The notes under the pieces: model-generated
What the model was told of the DNA's origin: nothing
Databases searched by the model: none
Seen by the model: the letters and a program-made list of their open reading frames with translations, nothing else
Part shown: piece after piece, positions 37,689 through 47,077 of the stretch
How the letters are laid out: every line of letters starts with the position of its first letter
Position numbering within the stretch: the first letter of the stretch is position 1
Made by a program: the position numbers and the translations under genes
NCBI GenBank assembly: GCA_016791445.1
Contig: JAEUMP010000020.1
Location: 1 to 64,000, forward strand
Direction: 5' to 3'
Source of the DNA: Hyphomonadaceae bacterium
GTDB taxonomy: Bacteria > Pseudomonadota > Alphaproteobacteria > Caulobacterales > Aquidulcibacteraceae
Length of the DNA stretch: 64,000 nt

Positions 37689-38180
37689 TCAGCCCGCTGA
37701 GGCATGCGCGACAGCAAGCCAGCCCATGCAGGCCAGCCATCCGATCGTTGGAACGAGCCAGACGGCGGCGCGTTTCGACTGCGGATAGGCCGCAACGAGC
37801 GCCATCACCGAAATCGCCATCAGCGTCAGCGTGTTCGCCGCCGTCCAGTCTGCGCCGAACGCCGTCGCCGTGAACGGGTAGAGGATCACCGCCGCCAACA
37901 GCGCATCGATTGCGAGCGTCTCCGCGTCGCGGGCGCGGGAGATTTCGAAGCGCGACAAGCCGAGCAGCACCAGAACGACGATCCAAGCGGTCGCGCTGGC
38001 CCACGCGGGCGGGGCCACGGCGAGATTTTCGAAGCGCGGCAAGTCCGCCCCGCCGCCAAACAGCATCAGCACCGCATTGGCCGCCATAACCATCGCGGCG
38101 GGCGCTGCGACGTTGAGGGCGAGACGCGCGCGCTCCGGGAGCGCGGCGGCGGTCGGCGTGGGATCCCAGACGTTGGTCAT
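37689..38180 (-). CDS. Small multi-spanning membrane protein, possibly TspO/MBR-like
   Basis: 163 residues with about five hydrophobic segments, including AMVMAANAVLMLFGG, ATAWIVVLVLLGLS, LMAISVMALVAAYP and VPTIGWLACMGWLAVA. The APPAWASATAW and LVPTIGWLA stretches recall TspO/MBR proteins, but the diagnostic Trp/Pro pattern is incomplete. It lies downstream of the kyn genes on the same strand. Function stays open. Confidence 0.6.
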   Translation of the reverse strand: MTNVWDPTPTAAALPERARLALNVAAPAAMVMAANAVLMLFGGGADLPRFENLAVAPPAWASATAWIVVLVLLGLSRFEISRARDAETLAIDALLAAVILYPFTATAFGADWTAANTLTLMAISVMALVAAYPQSKRAAVWLVPTIGWLACMGWLAVAHASAG

Positions 38181-38209
38181 GGGCGGACAACGCCGCAGAC
38201 CGCAGTTGG

Positions 38210-39370
38210 TTACAGTGACCGGCGACACACCGCGCACAATTGCGCCACGTCCTGCGCGTCGTGGTAGAGTGCGAAACCGATGCGCAGCACGTCGTCACGC
38301 GCATCCGCGATGACGTTTTCGCCTTCAAGGACCTGCTGCCAGCGCCGCGCCTCCGGATGGCGCAGGGCGATGAAACGGGCGCGACGGCCCGCCCCCGCCG
38401 GATTCACCGCCTCCGCCTCGATGAGTCTCCCGGCGGCCCCTTCGCCGATCGCGTACTCGAAGTCCGCCATGCACGCCGCCACGTGTTCGTGAATGAGGGC
38501 GGTGCCAAGCCCCTCTTCATCCAGCATGTCGCGCACGGCGTTGAAGCGGTAGAGCGCGGTGGCGTCGAAGGTGGCGCCCAGAAAGCGGCTGCCGTCCGCG
38601 CCATAGCCGACGCCGCCCGGCGGCGCGGCAAGATCGGCGAATTCCGCAAACCAGCCCGTAACGACGGGTCGCGGCGCGAAACCTGCCGGTGCGTGCAGGA
38701 AGCACACGCCCTCGCCGGCCATCGCGTATTTGTAGCCGCCGGCGACGTAGAAGATGCGATCGGCGACCGCACGCAGGCGCGTCGGCAACGCCATGAAGCC
38801 ATGATAGCCGTCGATGACGACCCACGGTCCCTCCGGTCGCGCCACCTCCGCGAGATCGAACGCCGCATCGAAGACACGCCCTGTGCGATAGGAAACGTGA
38901 CTGACGAAGATGATGTCGTGTTCGCCGCTGCGCGCGCGCGCGAGGAAGCGTTGTTCGAACGTTTCGGCCGGCTCCAGCGGCACGCGCTCAAGCGCCGCCT
39001 CGCCTGCTTCGGACCAGCGCGCCGCCTGGCGACGAAACGAGTGGAACTCCCCGTCGGTCGACAGAATACGCACCGGCCGACGCGGCCACGCCGACACGAT
39101 GCGCACCAGAAAATCGTGGGTGTTGGACGATACGGCTATGGACTCCGCCGACGGCAGGCCGAGTTCACGCGCGATGTGGGCGCGGGTCTGCGGATAGACC
39201 TCGCCGAATATGTGCGCCCACTTCATGTCTGCGAGCCGGGCCGCGTCGTCAAACGCGCGCAGATGCCCTTCGCGCGCCGCATCAGGCCAGAGGTGGTGGC
39301 TGTGCGCCGCCACATGCAATCGCCCAGGATTTGCGGCGAGCGCATGAGAGAAGAGACGTTTCCAGCTCAC
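38210..39370 (-). CDS. kynU: Kynureninase-like PLP enzyme (class V aminotransferase fold)
   Basis: About 386 residues from GTG 39370, which overlaps the tryptophan dioxygenase stop in GTGA; an upstream ATG (39406) gives 398. The PLP-lysine motif is VAGGYKYAMAGEG and the cofactor Asp lies in WVVIDGYHGFMALP. The N-terminal HVAAHSHHLWPDA resembles kynureninases. Adjacent tryptophan 2,3-dioxygenase supports kynurenine hydrolysis to anthranilate and alanine. A different class V substrate is possible. Confidence 0.82.
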   Translation of the reverse strand: MSWKRLFSHALAANPGRLHVAAHSHHLWPDAAREGHLRAFDDAARLADMKWAHIFGEVYPQTRAHIARELGLPSAESIAVSSNTHDFLVRIVSAWPRRPVRILSTDGEFHSFRRQAARWSEAGEAALERVPLEPAETFEQRFLARARSGEHDIIFVSHVSYRTGRVFDAAFDLAEVARPEGPWVVIDGYHGFMALPTRLRAVADRIFYVAGGYKYAMAGEGVCFLHAPAGFAPRPVVTGWFAEFADLAAPPGGVGYGADGSRFLGATFDATALYRFNAVRDMLDEEGLGTALIHEHVAACMADFEYAIGEGAAGRLIEAEAVNPAGAGRRARFIALRHPEARRWQQVLEGENVIADARDDVLRIGFALYHDAQDVAQLCAVCRRSL

Positions 39371-40158
39371 AGCAGCGTCCGCACCGACCAGAGTTCCGGA
39401 AAACACCGTCTTTCCAGCGTTTTCGTGAGATAGCCTACGCCGTCTGTGCCGCCCGTGCCGCGTTTGCGCCCGATGATGCGTTCGACCGTCAACACATGCT
39501 TGTGGCGCCAGGTGAGGAAAGCGTCATCGAGATCGACGAGCTTTTCGGCGAGTTCATAGAGGTCCCAATGCCTTGCGGTGTCGCGATAGACCGCGAGCCA
39601 CGCCGCCTCGACTTCCTGCGAGGGGACATAAGGCTGGGAGGTGTCGCGATGGAGCACCGCGTCGGGGACTGCGAATCCTGCTGCGGCAAGCCGCGCTATC
39701 GCGACATCATAGAGGCTGGGCGCACGCAGCGCCGCCTCCATCGCCAGGCGCGCCGGAGACTCTTCCGCCTGGAAGCGCAGGAAAGCGCCGTCCTTCAAGC
39801 CGAGCAGATACTCCAGCGTGCGAAATTGGTGGGACTGAAAGCCCGAACTCGTGCCGAGCTTCTCACGGAAGCTGAGATAGTCGGCGGGCGTCATGGTCGC
39901 GAGCACGTCCCACGACAGGGTCATTACGGTCTGGATCCGCGAGACCCGCGCGAGGCTCTTGTAGGCGGGCTCCACATCCCCTGCCGCGATCAGCGTCCGC
40001 GCCAGCGTGACTTCGTGGATGATCTGCTTGAGCCACAACTCCTTCGTCTGGTGGATGATCACGAAGAGCATTTCATCGTGACGCGGGCTCAGCGGCCGCT
40101 GGCAATCGAGCAGAGTGTCGAGCGCGAGGTATTCGCCGTAGGTGATTGAATCGGTCAT
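39367..40158 (-). CDS. kynA: Tryptophan 2,3-dioxygenase
   Basis: 263 residues, a heme enzyme that opens the indole ring of tryptophan to N-formylkynurenine. Conserved segments are FVIIHQTKELWLKQIIHE, GFQSHQFRTLEYLLG, the heme-ligand region WRHKHVLTVERIIG and KRGTGGTDGVGYL. It is translationally coupled to kynureninase. No formamidase gene (kynB) is adjacent, so that step must be encoded elsewhere or by another hydrolase. Confidence 0.95.
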   Translation of the reverse strand: MTDSITYGEYLALDTLLDCQRPLSPRHDEMLFVIIHQTKELWLKQIIHEVTLARTLIAAGDVEPAYKSLARVSRIQTVMTLSWDVLATMTPADYLSFREKLGTSSGFQSHQFRTLEYLLGLKDGAFLRFQAEESPARLAMEAALRAPSLYDVAIARLAAAGFAVPDAVLHRDTSQPYVPSQEVEAAWLAVYRDTARHWDLYELAEKLVDLDDAFLTWRHKHVLTVERIIGRKRGTGGTDGVGYLTKTLERRCFPELWSVRTLL

Positions 40159-40253
40159 GGGCGCGCTTACCACGCCGCCGACGCCCGGACGATTCGCCAC
40201 AGCGGCATTCCGCGATCTGGCGCCGCAGCGGCGCCCGTCGCTTTCTAGCGCGA

Positions 40254-40391
40254 ATGGACGAGCCCCATCCCTCGCGGCCGAGACTGCCTCACCTCAACCG
40301 GCGTCTGATGACGTCCGGGGTGGTAGTGCTCGGTCTGGCTGTTCTGGCGGCGTCGGTCCTGACCGCCGCGGCGCTGATCGCGGCCGGCTGA
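40254..40391 (+). CDS. Possible 45-residue single-pass membrane peptide
   Basis: A short frame: basic, Pro-rich N-terminus (MDEPHPSRPRLPHLNRR), then one strong hydrophobic helix (TSGVVVLGLAVLAASVLTAA) and a terminal ALIAAG. The charge-then-helix layout is coherent, but no ribosome binding site is convincing. It fills part of the 337-base gap between kynA and the RND operon. The remainder (40392-40495) probably holds the RND promoter. Confidence 0.4.
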   Translation: MDEPHPSRPRLPHLNRRLMTSGVVVLGLAVLAASVLTAAALIAAG

Positions 40392-40495
40392 CATCGGCGG
40401 GCAAATTAACCTCGCTGACGACTGAATCGATCTTCCAATCTTCAGAGATTGCGCTAGGTTGTCCGCGTTCGAAGAATTCGACGGGGATATGACGC

Positions 40496-41569
40496 ATGCG
40501 GCGACGGGCGGAAATCGGGGTCGCCATGGCCCTCGCGCTCGGGCTGGCCGCGTGCGGCAAGGACGAGGGCGCCGATGCCGCCAAGGCCGCTGCCGCCCCC
40601 CGGGTGACCGTTGTCGCCGTTGAGCGCGAAGGCGCGGCGGGCGCAGTCCGATCCAGCGGGCTGGTAGCCTACCAGCGCGAAACCACACTCTCCTTCAAGG
40701 TCCCCGGCGTCATTGCACGGATCAGCGTGGACGAGGGCGATCAGGTCCGGGCGGGCCAGACGCTCGCCAGCCTGAATCTCACCGAATACTCCGCCAGCCT
40801 CGCTGAATCCGAAGCCGCGCTCCGGACCGCCGAAAGCCAACTCGAGCGAACGCAGACGCTCTTCCAGAAGGGTCTCGTGGCGCAGGCCCGGCTGGATGAC
40901 GCCCAACTGGCGGTTGAACGCGCACGCGCCGCACGTCAGGCCACCGGCTTCAACCGATCCCAGGGCGTGATCGCCGCCCCCTCCTCCGGCGTGATCCTGC
41001 GACGTTCTGCGGAGCCGAACCAGAATGTCAGCCCCGGCCAACCGATCCTGACTCTCGGCGAAGTCGGGTCAGGACTCATCGTCCGCGCGGCCCTCTCCGC
41101 ATCCGACGCCGCACGTCTGAAGGCGGGCGATGAAGCGGTGGTGCGCATCACGGGACTTGCCGGTCCGGCGCGGCAGGGCCGGGTGACGCGCATTGCGGCG
41201 AAGAGCGACGCCTCCACCGGCGGGTTCACCGCAGAGATCGCCGTGACCCCCATCGACGGCCTGCGCAGCGGGCTTGTCGCCGAAGTCGATATCGCCGCGT
41301 CCGGCGGTGGCGGCGCGCTGGGTCCCATCCGGGCGCCGACTCTCGCGCTGCTCGACGCGCGCGCCGATCAGGGCGTCGTCCTCGTCGTGGATGCGCAGAA
41401 CATTGCGCGGCGACGCGCGGTGCAGACGGCCGGTCTCGACGGCGACAGCGTGCTCATCGTGGGCGGTCTCGAACCCGGCGAGCGGGTCATCTCCTCAGGC
41501 GCCGCCTATGTCCGTGACGGTCAGGCCGTCGAGGTCACCGCACCGCCCCCGCTCAAGGCCGCACCCTGA
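40496..41569 (+). CDS. RND efflux periplasmic adaptor, lipoprotein
   Basis: 357 residues. The lipobox LGLAAC puts a lipidated Cys near residue 20. The biotinyl-lipoyl half motif VPGVIARISVDEGDQVRAGQ, a hairpin with ESEAALRTAESQLERTQTLF, then the matching IAAPSSGVILRRSAEPNQNV, mark an AcrA/MexA-type membrane-fusion protein. Its stop overlaps the pump start in TGATG. Substrate is unknown. Confidence 0.92.
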   Translation: MRRRAEIGVAMALALGLAACGKDEGADAAKAAAAPRVTVVAVEREGAAGAVRSSGLVAYQRETTLSFKVPGVIARISVDEGDQVRAGQTLASLNLTEYSASLAESEAALRTAESQLERTQTLFQKGLVAQARLDDAQLAVERARAARQATGFNRSQGVIAAPSSGVILRRSAEPNQNVSPGQPILTLGEVGSGLIVRAALSASDAARLKAGDEAVVRITGLAGPARQGRVTRIAAKSDASTGGFTAEIAVTPIDGLRSGLVAEVDIAASGGGGALGPIRAPTLALLDARADQGVVLVVDAQNIARRRAVQTAGLDGDSVLIVGGLEPGERVISSGAAYVRDGQAVEVTAPPPLKAAP

Positions 41570-44500
41570 TGCGCGCCATCGTCCGCTTTTTCGTCGACAG
41601 CTGGCAGTTTTCGCTGGTCGTCTTCGGGCTGCTGATCGCGCTTGGCTACAGCGCCGTGATGACGATCCCGAAGTCGGAGGATCCCATCGCGCAGTTTCCG
41701 ATCGCCGTGGCGATCGTGGTGCTGCCCGGCGCGGACGCAGAGCAGATGGAGAAGCTCGTCGCGATCCCGCTCGAACAGGCGTTCAACCGCATTGAGGACG
41801 TAAAGGAGATCGAGTCCTTTGCGAGCGCGGGCACCGCGTCCGTGAACGTCGAGTTCGTGTGGGGAACGGACCCGCAGCGAAAATACGATGAATTCGTCCG
41901 CGAACTGAACGTCGCACGCGCGAGCTTGCCGGCGGGCGTCGTGGAAATCCGCACGCTGCGCGCCAACACCGCCAACGCCGCCGTGGTGCAGATGGCGCTT
42001 GTCTCCGAGACTGCGCCGATGCGCCAGCTCGAAGCGGCGGCGCGCGACCTGCGCGACCAGATCGAGCGCGCGCCCGGCGTGCAGGAAGCCGAAATCTGGG
42101 GCACGCCCACCTCCGAAGTCCGTGTCGCGCTCGATCTCGACACCATGGCCTCGCAACGCATGCCCCCCGCCGCCGTCGCTGACGCGCTGCAGCGCGAAGG
42201 CCAAGATACGCCCATCGGGCCCGTTGAATCGGGCGGACGCCGGTTCAATGTGCAGGCCACCGGGGCCTTCGACAGCCTCGACGAAATCCGCGCGACGCCA
42301 TTGCGCGCATCGGAAGGACGCGTCCTCACCGTCGACGACGTCGCCGACGTCGCCTGGGCGAATGACGAGCCGCGTCACATCACCCGCTTCAACGGCAAAC
42401 GCGCCGTCTTCGTCACCGCGCGCGGGGAACTTGGCGCGACAGTGTTCGACATCCGCAACGGCATCTATGCGGGACTCGATTCCTTCCGCGAGACGCTGCC
42501 GCCGGAGATCAAGCTCGAACTCGGCTTCGACCAGTCCAAGACCGTCGCCCACCGGCTGCAGAATCTCGGGCGGGATTTCATCATCGCCATCCTGCTGGTG
42601 CTGATTACGCTGCTTCCGCTCGGCGTACGGGCGGCGGCGGTGGTTATGGTGTCGATACCGCTGTCGCTGGCGATCGGCGTTCTGGCGATCCAGCACCTCG
42701 GCTTTTCGATGAACCAGCTCTCGATCTCGGGCTTCGTCGTGGCGCTCGGCCTGCTCGTCGATGACTCTATCGTTGTCGTGGAAAACATTTCCCGGCGGCT
42801 GCGCGAGGGCATGTCGCCGCGCGACGCCGCGATCGCCGGCGTCCAGGAGATTGACGTCGCCGTTATCGGATGCACAGCCGCGCTGATCTTCGCCTTCCTG
42901 CCGATCCTCGCCCTGCCCGAAGGCGCCGGCGAATTCATCCGCTCCTTCCCGGTGGCGGTGCTGTGTACGATCGCTGCGTCGCTGGTCGTGTCGCTGACCA
43001 TCATTCCTTTTCTGGCGGGCCGCGTACTGCCGCGCACGGAAGCGGGACACTCGAACTTCTTCCTCGATACGGTGATGGGCTTCATCCACACCGTCTATCG
43101 CCCGATCCTGCACTTCGCGCTCACGGCGCCGCGCGCGACGGTCATCGTCTCACTCGCCATCGCGCTGGCGAGTTTCGGCCTCATCCCGCGCATCGGGTTT
43201 TCGCTCTTCCCGGAGAACGACAGCCCGTACTTCATGGCCGACATCGAGCTGCCGCAAGGCGCAGCGCTCTCGGAAACGGACAAGGCCGTCCAATACGCCG
43301 ACGCCGTGCTCGCCGCGCGCGACGACATCGAGTGGCGCTTCGCCAACTCGGGCTACGGCAATCCGCAGGTCTACTACAACGTCTTCCAGGTGCGCGCGCA
43401 GCCGCACATCGGGCAGATCTACGCCAGCTTCAAACATTGGCACCCTGACAAGACCCCGTACGCCGTGGAGGAAATCCGCGCAGAGTTCCGCAAGTATCCC
43501 GGCGCGCGCATCACGCTGCGCCGGTTCGAGAACGGGCCGCCCGTTGATGCGCCGATTGCGGTGCGCGTTACCGGCAAGGACCTCGCCACGTTGACCGCCC
43601 TCGCCGATCAGGTTGAGCGCATCGTGCAGGACACCGAAGGCACGATGGACGTGAAGAACCCGATGGCGGCGCGCACCGTCGACCTCGATTTGCGCATCGA
43701 CCAGACGAAGGCCGCACTCCTCGGCGTGCCGGCGGGCGCCGTCGACCAGACGCTGCGCATCGCGCTCGGCGGGGCGACTGTGGCGAATTTCCGAGATCCG
43801 ACGGGCGACGCCTATCCCGTGCGCGTGCGCCTGCCGGGTGAGACCGCCGCGCCTGTCGACGACCTCCGCAAACTGTTCATCTGGAACGCGCAGGGCGGCG
43901 CCTTGCCGCTGTCGGAGCTTGCCGATCCCGGCTTCAAGTCGGGCCCGACGCAGATTGAGCGCTTCCAGCGCGAGCGCGTGGTCACCATCACCGCCACATC
44001 GGCGCCCGGCTACCTCACGTCCCGCGTGACGGCCGATGTCGCCGCACAGATCGCGGAGTTGAAGCCGCCGCCCGGCTACAAGATCTCCTTCGGCGGGCAG
44101 GCGCAGGCGGCGAGCGAGAGCTTTTCCGGCCTTGGCGCCGCCATCCTCATCGCGACCTTTGGCGTGCTCGCGGTGCTGCTGCTCGAGTTCGGGACGTTCG
44201 CGCAGATGACGGTCGTGGCGTTCGTCATTCCGTTCGGCGTCATGGGCGGGCTGATCGCGCTGTTGCTGACGGGCTATTCGCTGTCCTTCATCGCAGTGAT
44301 CGGTTTCGTCGCGCTGATCGGCATCGAGATCAAGAACTCCATCCTGCTCGTCGACTTCACCAACAAGCTTCGACGCGAGGGCGTGCCGCTCAAGGAAGCG
44401 GTGGAGCGCGCGGGCGAGATCCGTTTCCTGCCGGTGCTGCTCACCTCGGCCACCGCCATCGGCGGCCTCATCCCGCTGGCGATCGAGGGATCTCCCCTCT

Positions 44501-44622
44501 ATTCACCGCTCGCTTTCGTCATCATCGGCGGTCTCATTTCCTCCACGCTCGTTGCGCGGATCGTGACGCCGGCGATGTATCTTCTGCTGGCGCCGAAGGA
44601 CAAGGAACCGGAGACGGCCTAG
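41569..44622 (+). CDS. RND efflux transporter, HAE1/MMPL-type inner-membrane pump
   Basis: 1017 residues with 12 predicted helices and two large periplasmic loops. The first helix is followed by the RND N-terminal motif MTIPKSEDPIAQFPIAVAIV. The proton-relay Asp pair is in LGLLVDDSIVVVENI. The second-half GIEIKNSILLVDF matches motif D. Adaptor and pump form a two-gene operon with no outer-membrane factor; TolC at 35-36 kb could serve. It ends on a shared CTAG. Confidence 0.95.
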   Translation: MRAIVRFFVDSWQFSLVVFGLLIALGYSAVMTIPKSEDPIAQFPIAVAIVVLPGADAEQMEKLVAIPLEQAFNRIEDVKEIESFASAGTASVNVEFVWGTDPQRKYDEFVRELNVARASLPAGVVEIRTLRANTANAAVVQMALVSETAPMRQLEAAARDLRDQIERAPGVQEAEIWGTPTSEVRVALDLDTMASQRMPPAAVADALQREGQDTPIGPVESGGRRFNVQATGAFDSLDEIRATPLRASEGRVLTVDDVADVAWANDEPRHITRFNGKRAVFVTARGELGATVFDIRNGIYAGLDSFRETLPPEIKLELGFDQSKTVAHRLQNLGRDFIIAILLVLITLLPLGVRAAAVVMVSIPLSLAIGVLAIQHLGFSMNQLSISGFVVALGLLVDDSIVVVENISRRLREGMSPRDAAIAGVQEIDVAVIGCTAALIFAFLPILALPEGAGEFIRSFPVAVLCTIAASLVVSLTIIPFLAGRVLPRTEAGHSNFFLDTVMGFIHTVYRPILHFALTAPRATVIVSLAIALASFGLIPRIGFSLFPENDSPYFMADIELPQGAALSETDKAVQYADAVLAARDDIEWRFANSGYGNPQVYYNVFQVRAQPHIGQIYASFKHWHPDKTPYAVEEIRAEFRKYPGARITLRRFENGPPVDAPIAVRVTGKDLATLTALADQVERIVQDTEGTMDVKNPMAARTVDLDLRIDQTKAALLGVPAGAVDQTLRIALGGATVANFRDPTGDAYPVRVRLPGETAAPVDDLRKLFIWNAQGGALPLSELADPGFKSGPTQIERFQRERVVTITATSAPGYLTSRVTADVAAQIAELKPPPGYKISFGGQAQAASESFSGLGAAILIATFGVLAVLLLEFGTFAQMTVVAFVIPFGVMGGLIALLLTGYSLSFIAVIGFVALIGIEIKNSILLVDFTNKLRREGVPLKEAVERAGEIRFLPVLLTSATAIGGLIPLAIEGSPLYSPLAFVIIGGLISSTLVARIVTPAMYLLLAPKDKEPETA

Positions 44623-45011
44623 TCCGCGAGGAAGCGATCCACGAGCGCCTGGTCGCGTTCGAGCAGCCAGCACTCATGCAGCAGTCCGTCTGCGATGGCG
44701 TAGACGAGTGTGCGCTCGAATTCGACCGTCTCGCCAGTTCTGGTGAACGCTTCGCGCGCGATGATGACGGCGCGCTCAGGACCCGCCATTACGTCAACGA
44801 TATTGATGAGCTTGCGCTGGGTCCGTCTGCTGACCTCGCCGAGCGCGCGCAGTGCTGCGGCCTTGCCGCGATGGCTCCCCGCGAGCGAACTGGCGCCGCC
44901 ATAATGCAGTGAAAGATCGTCGTGATAGCACGCGACCAGCGTTGCAAGGTCGCCCGCAACCCACGCGGCGGCGTAACGCGAAACGACGGCGAAATTCTCT
45001 TCGGTGGACAT
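44619..45011 (-). CDS. SnoaL/NTF2-like protein
   Basis: 130 residues from MSTEENFAVV (ATG 45009-45011), with AGAGG upstream. The cone-like alpha+beta pattern AAAWVAGDLATLVACYHDDL, HRGKAAALRALG and ECWLLERDQALVDRFL fits nuclear-transport-factor-2/ketosteroid-isomerase folds. No catalytic residues can be assigned. It is convergent with the RND pump. Confidence 0.75.
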   Translation of the reverse strand: MSTEENFAVVSRYAAAWVAGDLATLVACYHDDLSLHYGGASSLAGSHRGKAAALRALGEVSRRTQRKLINIVDVMAGPERAVIIAREAFTRTGETVEFERTLVYAIADGLLHECWLLERDQALVDRFLAD

Positions 45012-45087
45012 GGGCGCCTCTCGAGCGAGACCTGCATTCCGCCAATCGAGCCCGAAGGCCATTACCTTTCAGGTCATGCTCCAGCCG

Positions 45088-46974
45088 TTAGGTCATGCTC
45101 TCTGGCGATTTCCCGACCGTGCGATACGGCGGCGTCGCGCCGAAAGGTTCCTCCGCCTGCCGTCGCCATAGCTCGGCGTATTCGCCGTCGCGCGCGACGA
45201 GCTCGGCGTGGCCGCCTTCCTCCACCACCACGCCGTCCTTCAGCACCACGATCTTGTCTGCATCGGCGATCGTGGAGAGTCTGTGCGCCACGACGATCGT
45301 CGTCCGTCCGCGCGACGCTTCCTCCAGCGCTGCCTGCACTTCCGCCTCCGTGCGGCTGTCGAGCGACGACGTCGCCTCATCGAGAATGAGAATCTTGGGG
45401 TCCTTGAGGATCACGCGGGCGATGCCGACGCGCTGCTTCTCGCCGCCGGACAGTTTCAGCCCGCGCTCGCCGACCTTCGTCTCCCAGCCCTGCGGCAGGC
45501 GCTCGATGAAGTCGAACAACTGCGCACGGCGCGCGGCGTCATCGAGTTCTTCCTGCGTCGCGTCCGGACGGCCGTAGGAGATGTTGAAACGCAGCGTATC
45601 GTTGAACAGCACCACGTCTTGCGGCACGAGGCCGAGCGCCTCGCGCAACGACGCCTGCGTCACGGTCCTGAGGTCCTGCCCGTCGACGCGCACTTCCCCG
45701 GAAGCCGGATCGTAGAAGCGAAAGATCAGCTTCAGCACCGTCGATTTTCCGGCTCCGCTCGGGCCCACGATGGCCGTGGTGCGGCCTGCCGGCGCCACGA
45801 AGGTCACCTCAGACAGCCCTTGGTCGCGACCTTCGTGAAAGAAGCTCACACGCTCGAAGCGGACTTCACCCGCCCGCGCATTGAGCCGCGCTGCGTCCGG
45901 CGCGTCCGCGACATCCGGTTTCTCGTCGAGCAGTGCGAACATCTTCTCCATGTCGATGGAGGACTGCTTGATCTCGCGGTAGGCCATGCCGAGAATGTTC
46001 AGCGGCGCGTAGAGATTGAGCATGATGAGAATGACGGCGGTAATGTCGCCTGCGCCCATCCGCCCGCCCGTCACCATCACGCCGGCGCCCGCGACCATGG
46101 CAGCAAGACCGACATTCATGACGAAGCCCTGCGCCATGTTCAGCGCCACAAGCGAGGTGTTGGCCTGCACCGCCGCCTTCGCATAGCTGGCCAGCGCCCT
46201 GTCGAACCGTTCGCTTTCGCGCGCCTCTGCGGCGAAGGATTTCACGGTTTCGAAGTTCAGCAGCGAATCCACCGCGCGCCCCGCGGCCTCGCTGTCGCGC
46301 TCGTTCATCTCGCGGCGATACTTCAGACGCCAATTGGTGATGCGGAACGTGATCCAGGCGTAGACGACCACGGTCGCTGCGGCGATCGCGGCGAACTCCG
46401 GCCCGTACTTCCACGACAGCACCGCCGCCGCCAGCGCGAGTTCGATCACCGTGGGGGCGATGTTGAAACCGAGGAAGCGCAGGAGGAAGTCGATCGCGCG
46501 CACGCCGCGTTCGATCGTACGGTAGAGCGCGCCGGTGCGCTTTGACTGGTGGAACCGTACCGAAAGGCTATGGACGTGGGAAAAGACGCCCGCCCCGGCG
46601 CGGCGCTGCGCCTCCTCGCTCACCGGCGCGAAGATCGCATCGCGGATCTGCGGACCGGCCGTCGAGGCAAATCGAAGCGCCGCCCAGAAGAGCACCAGCC
46701 CCGTGAAAAGCGGCACGACCCCGCCCGCGTCGCCCGCCGATAGCCGGTTGATGCCGTCCGCGAGCACCAGCGGCGACAGCACCGCGATCACCTTGCCGAG
46801 CAACGTCAGCGCGAGCGCCGCGCCGATCCGAATCCGCACGCCGGGCGCATCGAGACCGCCCACGAGCTTCAGGATCCGCCCGATGGCGTCCCGGATGCTG
46901 GCGGTGTCGGAGTCTCCGTTCGAAGCGGCGGGGGGCGCCGCCGGGTCGGCGGGCGGTTTTGGGGCAGGACGCAT
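45088..46974 (-). CDS. ABC exporter, ATM1/HMT1 type
   Basis: 628 residues, membrane and ATPase domains fused. About six helices (50-340) contain the ATM1-like RTGALYRTIERGVRAIDFLL. The ATPase has Walker A GPSGAGKSTVLKLIF, signature LSGGEKQRVGIARVI and Walker B ILILDEATSSLDSRTE. Family members export glutathione conjugates or heavy-metal complexes in bacteria. It is divergent from the LOG gene. The first 20 residues are low complexity. Confidence 0.93.
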   Translation of the reverse strand: MRPAPKPPADPAAPPAASNGDSDTASIRDAIGRILKLVGGLDAPGVRIRIGAALALTLLGKVIAVLSPLVLADGINRLSAGDAGGVVPLFTGLVLFWAALRFASTAGPQIRDAIFAPVSEEAQRRAGAGVFSHVHSLSVRFHQSKRTGALYRTIERGVRAIDFLLRFLGFNIAPTVIELALAAAVLSWKYGPEFAAIAAATVVVYAWITFRITNWRLKYRREMNERDSEAAGRAVDSLLNFETVKSFAAEARESERFDRALASYAKAAVQANTSLVALNMAQGFVMNVGLAAMVAGAGVMVTGGRMGAGDITAVILIMLNLYAPLNILGMAYREIKQSSIDMEKMFALLDEKPDVADAPDAARLNARAGEVRFERVSFFHEGRDQGLSEVTFVAPAGRTTAIVGPSGAGKSTVLKLIFRFYDPASGEVRVDGQDLRTVTQASLREALGLVPQDVVLFNDTLRFNISYGRPDATQEELDDAARRAQLFDFIERLPQGWETKVGERGLKLSGGEKQRVGIARVILKDPKILILDEATSSLDSRTEAEVQAALEEASRGRTTIVVAHRLSTIADADKIVVLKDGVVVEEGGHAELVARDGEYAELWRRQAEEPFGATPPYRTVGKSPESMT

Positions 46975-47077
46975 TCAGGACACAGGTAGGGCCGCCGCTC
47001 TCGGCCCGCAACGCGCCTTGGTCCCGCCGCGGGGGCGCCTTATGAACAGCGCCCCTTTCAGTCGGCTATAGTGGCGC

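Noticed and set aside
37361-37795. Minus-strand frame of 144 codons crossing tRNA-Asn (contains RVGFEPTTSRLTVDC)
   Set aside because: This is the well-known false protein produced by translating the antisense of a tRNA gene; it spans the tRNA and the terminator.
41521-43113. 530-codon minus-strand frame opposite the RND pump
   Set aside because: Antisense artefact of high-G+C coding sequence; low-complexity charged translation, no ribosome binding site.
47060-47077. TATAGT next to the LOG start as a promoter
   Set aside because: No matching -35 sequence is visible; mentioned in the gene entry only.
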